DNA of 64,000 nucleotides. Origin: Mercurialis annua. Taxonomy: Eukaryota; Streptophyta; Magnoliopsida; Malpighiales; Euphorbiaceae. The position numbers and the translations under genes are program-made. The stretch lies in contig NC_065574.1 of assembly GCF_937616625.2 (NCBI RefSeq), positions 5,826,001 through 5,890,000 of the forward strand, in the 5' to 3' direction. The notes beneath the pieces were generated by a model. That model made no database searches, had not been told where the DNA came from, and saw nothing but the letters and a program-made list of their open reading frames with translations. Shown here piece after piece: positions 56,565-64,000 of the stretch. How positions within the stretch are numbered: the stretch's first letter is position 1; every line of letters starts with the position of its first letter.

Positions 56565-58327
56565 ATGGAGACAACAATCGGAACCGACCCGGTGATTAAA
56601 GTCGCCGCTCTCTGTGGTTCTCTCCGCAAAGCCTCCTATAATCGCGGTCTCATTCGTTATGGTAAAATAAAAACCCATTTCAAATAATATTTGAAGTGTT
56701 GTTTTTGATTTTATGTTGATTTGGTTGATTTTTGTTTGAATTTGAAGCGATTGAGCTAACCAAGGAGTCAGTGAAGGGAATTCAAATCGATTACATAGAC
56801 ATTTCGCCACTGCCTATGCTTAATACTGATCTTGAAGGTCCCGCCGGTTCTTTCCCGCCGGTTGTTGAAGCTTTCCGGCAAAGAATTCGTGAAGCTGATA
56901 GCTTCATTTTTGCTTCCCCTGAATATAATTATTCTATCACTGGTACATTTTTTCCCTTCTTTTCATAATTTATATGCTCCTATGCCAATAATTATTGTTC
57001 AGAATTTACAATTTTTTACTATGTGATGATTAATCGTGCATAGAAAAGGAAATTGAAATGTTAGAATACGGAAATGGAACTCGATTAGTTTTCGAAGATG
57101 GAAGCTAATTACTGAAATGTAGTACTTGATAAGTTTACAATATAACTTGTTAGTAATATGTATGTTCACAAACTGTTGCCTCGGGATCAAATTGATCCGA
57201 AAACACAAGTTTTGGGTCTAATTGACCCAAAAAGTTAAAATAGACTTATTCGATTTCGAGATAAGTTTGAGAGCCGCGTTGACCCTTTGTTCAAACTATT
57301 ATCATTAAGAAGAGTACTTAAGCAAGAAGTGCCTTGTCGTTCGGACAGTAGTTAAATAGGCGGAGCGTAAATTTGCTGCTAATCTTTGGATTACTAGTTT
57401 ATTCAAAAATACTGGCTGTTTTCAGCATTGCTTTAACTTCTCCCCTGGTCCGTTCCTAACAAAGTTTCACAGTAGCTGCAGAAATTTTTCTGCAAGTTTG
57501 TTATTATCTAGTTTGATTTATCACAACAGTTGGAGTAGACAATGGGATGCCTCATTTATGTTTTATGTTAACATCTTTCTCATTGCAAATTGGCCTAATT
57601 CCTCACGAGTGTATCTGATCTATGTTGCATGGAAATTTATCAAGTCGCATGTTTTAGCGTTTTGTTTTTAAAAATGTTTCTGAAATAACTTATACTTTTA
57701 AAAGATATCGTTTTACTGTTTTCGAGTGTCAGTTTTTCCATTTTAATGTTCTATTTCCATGAAACATAGGTTTTGAGTCTTTTGACCATCATGCTATAAG
57801 TTGTTATGGTGCCGGTGTTTTTCATTTCAGACTATACTACTCTATTATAATCCCCTCCACTGCTAAGCATTAATGTTTTGAATTGTCAAAAAGAGAGAGA
57901 GTGCAGCCTTGAACTCGAAGATTGAGAAAGTTCACGACACAGTAGGATTATTTTCTGCATTGCTTCTATAGATTACTTATATTATTTTTTAAAATTTCTT
58001 TTTCTCATTTATTTTGGTATAGCTCCATTGAAAAATGCAATTGATTGGGCATCTAGATCGCCAAACTGTTGGGCTGATAAAGCCGCTGCAGTTGTGAGTG
58101 CTGGAGGAAGTTTCGGTGGTGGTCGATCCCAATACCATCTTCGCCAAATTGGAGTGTTCCTGGACCTCCATTTTATCAACAAACCTGAGCTTTACGTGAA
58201 TGCATTTGCGCCTCCTACAAAATTCGACAGTGATGGCAACTTGATTGATCCAGCTTCAAAGGAGAGACTAAAACAAGTTCTCCTGAGCTTATATGCCTTT
58301 ACTTTGCGACTCAAAGAAAAATGTTAA
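56565..58327 (+). CDS. NADPH:quinone oxidoreductase (FMN-dependent), NQR-A
   Basis: Cytosolic flavodoxin-fold enzyme that reduces quinones by two electrons with NAD(P)H, avoiding semiquinones. Exons 56565-56661, 56748-56942 and 58023-58327 (both introns in phase 1) give 198 residues; Arabidopsis NQR is about 196. The FMN-phosphate loop CGSLRKASYNRGLIR lies at about 17-31, the ring-contact loop ASPEYNYSIT at about 88-97, then PLKNAIDWASR and GGGRSQYHLRQIG. All key family residues are present. It is the first of three tandem copies and the most canonical. Confidence 0.93.
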
Positions 58328-60054
58328 GTTATGCTGTAATATAGGCTCATCCATTTATGCCAATCAAGCAGTTATTTGGTTGGTATCTTCACTTGTGATA
58401 GTTTTAATTTGTTGAAGTTCTAAATTCGAGTTTCATATGACTAATAATTCATATAATTAGATGAGAATTTGTCACTTTTATGGTGAATGAGAATGTTCAG
58501 ATTTATTTTCTAAAATGAGTACGTGTTTTGTAATTAATACGAATTTAAATAATAACACTATAAGTAAATAAATATGTCTTACTAATTGATCATCTTTAGC
58601 AACGGCGATATTCAGTCAAAGACACCATGGCTGAAGGTGCGATGAACCATAATTCAAGACAAGATGCCCGTCATTGAAACTTCAACGAGGCTAATATGGT
58701 TTCTGTTTGTAATTTTTTTATTAATCTTAGTAAACAAATTTACTTAACAACTTCGAATAAATCGCAAAAATCTACCTAATTGTCAGTCCAACGTCATATT
58801 TTATTCCAATGACAAATATTTTTAGTACGTAGCCAATATCTTTTAGTGACGTCTTATGAAGCTAGATTAATGCAATTAACCCAATAAGAAAAGCACATAC
58901 TTTGTCTCACTTAATGCAATTAGACTATCATTAGAATTAAATACTTTCAATTCAAGTTAAAATTGATAAAAATAATATTTTTTACTAGAGTTGTTAAAAG
59001 TCGGCAGTAGTCTAAATTTTCTATAGAATTACACTTTTTTAATAAAAGAGGAAGTCCACAAATATTTTGCAATTCTGATACGAACTTTCAATTTTGGCAC
59101 ATTACGGTATTCTTATTCAATTTGGAACACCAGATATTTTTTTTATAAGAATGACATGGACATTAAAATATATATTCTACCTGCATCCATCCATATAAGT
59201 ATTATTTTTATTGAAAACATGTTTGGTGTTTTAATATTATAAAAAGAATTAATAATTTATATTTAAAATGCTAAAGTTAAAAATTCATTTAAAATTTCAT
59301 GGTAATTTGAAACACCAAATTATATAGTAATTCGTAGTTAAATATGTAATTAAATAAAATAAAAAAGGATTTATTTCTTAAAACTTTTTTCTTTTAAAAA
59401 ACATTTCTACATAGGATAAAAATTTAAATGTATGCTATATTTTCATTAAAAAAAATCCGTAACCGTTAACGTTAGAAAAGACGCACCCTTTTTGTTCAAA
59501 ATTTTATAAGTAGGTTATAATTAAAATAAAATGTCAAGAATTTAAAATATTTTAGATCAATACACCTAAAAAAATCAATAAATGAGATTGATAGTTGGTT
59601 GATTCATTTATGGCTCAACTCATTCTAAACTCCTTATACTATTATCTTTTATTTCAATTAATCCCCAAAAATTTTTATATTTTAGTAGTCTCTTAACGAT
59701 TCATTCTGCACTCATATGGTCCCCTTATACAAAAAACGTCGTCGTTTTATGCCAATTAAAACAATTATGTTTTTTTTAATGTATAAAATAAATAGTTGAT
59801 AGACTACTAAAATACAAAATATTTGTTAGGGATCAAGTTAAATAAAAACTAAGTAGTCTTCATTTATTCAAACTTTTGATAGACCAAAACAATAAAAAAG
59901 GGTTTAAGAAGACGAAATTTTACAGGGCAGCTTTAGCTCTGCTGCTATTAGAAAATAACAACCAAGTATGACGGCTGTTTGAACTTTCTTGACCATCTTA
60001 CCAGTTGATTTTTTCAGAATCAGTCCTTCATCTTTCTTTAATTCCTGAATTTAC
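58328..60054. other. Spacer between NQR-A and NQR-B
   Basis: AT-rich. A degenerate inverted repeat at about 59620-59870 (TATATTTTAGTAGTCTCTTA facing GATAGACTACTAAAATAC) may be an old MITE. No gene. Confidence 0.35.
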
Positions 60055-60064
60055 TTATATATAG
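60055..60064 (+). promoter_or_regulatory. TATA box of NQR-B
   Basis: TTATATATAG, about 55 bp before the ATG at 60113. Confidence 0.6.
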
Positions 60065-60112
60065 AATACTGATACATTCTTCTCCACATACAAATAAAAA
60101 ATCAGAACAAAA

Positions 60113-60955
60113 ATGGCACAAGCGATTAAAGTTGTAGCTCTTAGCGGCTCACTCCGAAAATCTTCCTTCAACACAGGCCTCATTCGTTCCGGTACACTTA
60201 ATCTCTTTAATTTATTCTTATAATAATTAATCTTGGTTTAATGCAATGATTTGATTTTTACGTTTATTGTTTGGATTTAGCAATTAAGCTTTGTAAGGAG
60301 TCTGTGAATGGTATCCAAATTGAACACGCAGACATCTCTGAGCTACCGATGCTAAACACCGATCTTATTGTCGACGGAGCTTATCCGCCGGCTGTTGAAT
60401 CTTTTCGCCGAGCAGTTCTGATGGCTGATTGTTTCCTTTTTGCTTCTCCTGAGAATAATTACTCCATTGCAGGTAATTTTTTTCTTTCTTTTCGCAATAT
60501 ACTCCTACTGCATTTGAAATTTTAACTTTTGTTTAATAGGGTCCTCCAACTTCAATTTTGTTTAATTAGATCCTTAAACAGTTAACAGCCACTGACTATG
60601 AGAAACAGCTGAACCGAATAGATATTTTTTAAGATTTGCTTTTCGTTTGATGACAGTTCCTTTGAAGAATGCAATCGACTGGGCCTCTTTGGCACCTAAT
60701 TGTTGGGGTGATAAGGCAGCTGCCATCATCAGTGCTGGAGGAGGATTTGGCGGTGGAAGATCGCAGTACCATCTTCGCCAAGTCGGAGTTTTTGTGGACC
60801 TACATTTCATCAACAGACCTGAATTTTTCTTGAATGCATTCCAATCTCCGGCAAAGTTTGACAGTGATGGTAACTTGATTGATGCTGAGGCCGAAGAGAA
60901 ATTGAAAACAATACTCGTTGCTCTTCGTGACTTCACCTTGCGGCTTAAAAACTAG
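60113..60955 (+). CDS. NADPH:quinone oxidoreductase-like, NQR-B
   Basis: Exons 60113-60191, 60281-60472 and 60657-60955 (introns at the same positions and phase as NQR-A) give 189 residues. The FMN-phosphate loop SGSLRKSSFNTGLIR is intact and GGGRSQYHLRQVG is present. The ring-contact loop reads SPENNYS where NQR-A and relatives have SPEYNYS, so the conserved tyrosine is replaced by asparagine. Short introns. Most similar to NQR-C (shared NTDLIVDGAYPPAVESFRR), so B and C come from a later duplication. The frame is intact and has a TATA box, so it is probably expressed, possibly with altered flavin or substrate use. Confidence 0.9.
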
Positions 60956-61654
60956 CGAATCAACAGTTAATAGTATTAGTTTTTGAAGAGTGTTGTGACA
61001 TTTTAGTTAAAATGTTTTGTGCAGTTTTTCTTATGGAAATAGCGCAATGATATAATAAAACTTTAATTTTTTCGTAACTTTAATTTATCAATCATAATAA
61101 AAGAAATGATTTTATCAGTTTTAAATTTAATTGAAGAATTATGTTCTAGTTATATTTACGTGGATATCATGTTATATGGTTGTCATTAAAAATAAATAAA
61201 TAAATCGCAGTTTATGATTTGAAGAATTTAAACAAAAATTAATATATTATTAGTATTATTTAAGTTATTTTTTGCTCTATACATTTTCTATTATATAAGA
61301 TAAAAACCCAAATAAATCTATATTTGCATAAAATAGATCCAACGGTGCATCCACGTCAACAAGAGATTTAAATAATTATTCACGACCAAATAGTTAACTC
61401 AAATAGTAAGAATATTCTTTTGAGTCGTTGACACTATAGGGTAATAGTGAAATACTTTAAAGCACCATTTGAATTGAAGAAATTTGAATGGTCAAAATTC
61501 ATACACTTTACACAATTTTATAGATTTCAACAAAATTTGTTGTATAGCATAATAAAAAGTGACGAGAATCTATAAATTGTCAAAATCCATCATTTTTTAA
61601 AAAATTCATGTATTTACCTATTAAAAGGTAGAAAAATTGAAATTCGCCATTTTT
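60956..61654. other. Spacer between NQR-B and NQR-C
   Basis: AT-rich, no gene. AATAAAAC near 61054 is a likely poly(A) signal for NQR-B. Confidence 0.35.
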
Positions 61655-61750
61655 TTATAATTAAAAAGGAGGAGCGCTTGTGGGAGGAATTGAATAGACG
61701 ACCTAGTATATTTATGCCAATTGCTACCATTTGAGCTGCAGCTCGTTGAT
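61655..61750 (-). mobile_element. tRNA-derived SINE, copy 3
   Basis: On the minus strand: GCAGCTCAAATGGTAGCAAT (A box), GGTCGTCTATTCAATTCC (decayed B box), CCCACAAGCGCTCCTCC, then AATTATAAAAAAATGG. Flanks AAATTCGCCATTTTTT (from 61640) and AAATTCACCATTTTTT (from 61751) form a target duplication with one mismatch. Confidence 0.8.
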
Positions 61751-62163
61751 AAATTCACCATTTTTTATACTTATAGATTGTAGAATATTTTATTATTCAA
61801 TATTATCTCTATAAATCCGTTGATTTCAGGTTCTATCCGAGTGTATAAAATGTCAATTTGTGAATTTTACATTCTATAAATTTTATTAAATTTATAGATT
61901 TTAAAATCATCCAATTCAAACGGTGTCTAACAATTTTCTAAATAATCAAAAGAAGAGAAAAGTACTTATTTTTATTCCAATTGTTTTGATTCATTATTCT
62001 TATTCCTATAAAATTATAAATCATATCCAAAAGAAAACGAAAGAATCAATAAAGGAAGAGACCACCATTCATTTATTCGAACAACAACAAAGAAAAAATA
62101 CATTGAGAAAACTTTCTTACATATTATCGTACGCAGCATTCGAGCATGTTATCGGTTGTAAAC

Positions 62164-63957
62164 ATGGCAGCAGCCGCTAGTCCAGCGGCGCCGGCGGTCG
62201 AAGTTGCAGCTCTTAGCGGGTCACTCAGCAAATCTTCCCTCAACACAGGCCTCATTCGTTCTGGTACAATCTAATAGTATCTTTTTATTCTATAATGTAT
62301 CTTTGATTATTTACATCTAATTTATTGTTTGGATTTAGCAATTAAGCTTAGCAAGGAGTCTGTGAATGGTATCCAAATTGAACACGTGGACATCTCCCAG
62401 CTACCAATGCTAAACACCGATCTTATTGTCGACGGAGCATATCCGCCGGCTGTCGAATCTTTTCGCCGAACTATTGTGAAAGCTGATAGTTTCCTTTTTG
62501 CTTCTCCTGAGCATAATTACTCCATTACTGGTAAGTTGTAACTGGCAGCCTTCATATCTTCTTTAATATAAATAGGCTAAAGCACCAAAAAACCCATCAA
62601 ATTATTTAGAAAGAGCAAAAAAGTTATTTTAGTTATTTTTGCTTCTTAAGCCCTTAATATTTTTATATAGTGCTCAATTTTTTTAAAAGAACATTTAAAC
62701 CCTTTTATTTATTTTTTAGACACTTAGTCTCTCATATTTTTAGTTATTTATGTGGGGGGTTTTAAGTTTGCACCATTTAAAAACATTAGGAGCTTAAATG
62801 GTCCGAAAAAATCAAAAAATATTATGTGCTTTTTTTAATAATCTGAAAGATTTGTACCTTCTACCATATTTATACATGCATACATATATTTAGGTATTTT
62901 CATCCAAAAAGAGCACATTTTTTAGATTTTTAAAATACCGATTAAATCTTTTAATTTTATTAATTATAGCTTAATTTTGATAAATATATTTTAGTTATAG
63001 CTAAGTATCCAATTTAAATACTTATTTATTCAAAAAAGGTTAAATTATTTTAACTTTGTTCATATAAAACCAATTTTTTTAGTTTTATCAATTTTAGCCT
63101 AACTTTGATAAGTGTCTTACTATTGGCAAAAAATTTAATTTTGATCAGAAATGAAAAATCTAAAAATAAGTGAATTTTTTTCCCCTAAAGATAGAATTTA
63201 TTGATAAAGAGTAAATTACATTGGAAAGTCATATAACAAAGTTAATATATGATCTTTCAACTTGATCTAAAATACTAACAAACAACCCAAGATACAAGCA
63301 AAAAATAACTCGAAATTAAGAAAATCTAGCATCGATTCCGCATGAAAGGACCAAATGATATGACTGTTTTTTTTATTGCATAGACCATAATGTTTTTGAT
63401 AATAATTCAAAAAATATATGAATTATATATTGTTTTATTAAATGAATGAACTAATAGTCTAATACTATTAAAAAACTCGAATCAAATAAATAACATTGAA
63501 AATGTTAAATATAACATTATTCCTTAATCATAGCTAATAAACAAGTTAATGCATTACCTACAGTAACAAAACATCAATTTTGTAATATTAATTTTATTTT
63601 AGAATAAACAAAATATGAAAAAAAAAGAGAATATTAATTTTGTTTATCGACATGACAGCACCTTTGAAGAATGCAATGGACTGGGCCTCCATGGCACCTA
63701 ACTGTTGGGCTGATAAGGCAGCTGCCGTGGTCAGTGTCGGAGGAGGTTTTGGCGGTGGAAGATCGCAGTACCATCTCCGTCAAATCGGCGTATATCTGGA
63801 CCTGCATTTCATCAACAAACCTGAATTCTTCTTGAATGCATTCCAGCCTCCGCCAAAGTTTGATAGCCATTGTAACTTGATTGACGTTGAGGCCGAGGAG
63901 AATTTAAAAGTAATTCTTGTTGCTCTTCGTGACTTCACTCTGCGCCTTAAAAATTAG
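62164..63957 (+). CDS. NADPH:quinone oxidoreductase-like, NQR-C
   Basis: Exons 62164-62263, 62339-62530 and 63659-63957 give 196 residues. An in-frame ATG at 62146 could add six residues. Two changes fall in flavin-contact loops: the phosphate loop reads SGSLSKSSLNTGLIR (Arg to Ser) and the ring loop SPEHNYS (Tyr to His). Other family motifs (PLKNAMDWAS, GGGRSQYHLRQIG) are intact, with DSHCNLID replacing DSDGNLID near the end. Intron 2 is 1.1 kb, lengthened by repeats including a 160-bp dispersed element. Intact splice sites argue against a pseudogene, but FMN affinity may be reduced. Confidence 0.88.
63193..63352 (-). repeat. Dispersed repeat, copy 2, in NQR-C intron 2
   Basis: Reverse complement begins CATGCGGAATCGATG and ends TTTATCAATAAATTCTA, matching 33511-33672. 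It sits in the antisense direction within the intron. Confidence 0.65.
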
Positions 63958-64000
63958 TGGATCAAACAATTAATTCCGTCTTAAAATAATTGTTTATTTT

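Noticed and set aside
56460..56810. 116-codon minus-strand frame over NQR-A exon 1
   Set aside because: Shadow of the coding exon and promoter; the plus-strand NQR model explains the sequence.

Overview
The window is nuclear DNA of a flowering plant, most likely a eudicot. It is AT-rich with spliced genes (GT-AG introns), plant-type resistance-like receptor genes, an extensin/CLE-peptide arabinosyltransferase, plant NQR quinone reductases, and a dense population of plant transposons. I cannot place the species more precisely from sequence alone. Exon limits below were read by hand from splice consensus plus reading-frame continuity and were not checked against transcripts.

Layout. (1) 0.9-27 kb: three intron-less genes for leucine-rich-repeat receptor-like proteins of the EIX2/Cf type (RLP1 +, RLP2 -, RLP3 -). 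RLP1 and RLP3 are close paralogues in opposite orientation. (2) 9.6-22.4 kb: a nested transposon block between RLP2 and its distal upstream DNA. A Mutator-type element carrying fragments of a calcium-dependent protein kinase gene was split by an 11.6 kb Ty3/gypsy (Tat-like) LTR retrotransposon with identical 5-bp target duplications (CTTAC). The retroelement has gag, a frame-shifted protease and an integrase tail, but no reverse transcriptase. It also has a well-formed spliced gene on the opposite strand, whose 3' end is disrupted by a 1.5 kb insert flanked by 460-bp direct repeats. (3) 27.3-32.9 kb: a second nest, a Mutator-type element holding one Helitron inside the 5' tip of another, plus an internal MITE with a perfect 9-bp duplication. 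(4) 34.7-38.0 kb: a three-exon AED3-like apoplastic aspartyl protease. (5) 38-49.4 kb: gene-poor DNA with several Mutator-type MITEs, a tRNA-derived SINE and a poly(A) retro-insertion. (6) 49.4-52.2 kb: an eight-exon hydroxyproline O-arabinosyltransferase (HPAT). (7) 56.5-64 kb: three tandem NADPH:quinone oxidoreductase (NQR-like) genes, each with three exons at the same positions.

How the parts relate. The RLPs are predicted cell-surface immune receptors without kinase domains; their signalling would depend on adaptor kinases encoded elsewhere. The AP, HPAT and NQR genes are independent neighbours rather than one pathway. The most unusual features are the antisense spliced gene inside a non-autonomous retroelement, the kinase-fragment-carrying Mutator element that it split, the resolvable Helitron-in-Helitron nest, and the two NQR copies that lost a residue of the FMN-binding loop.
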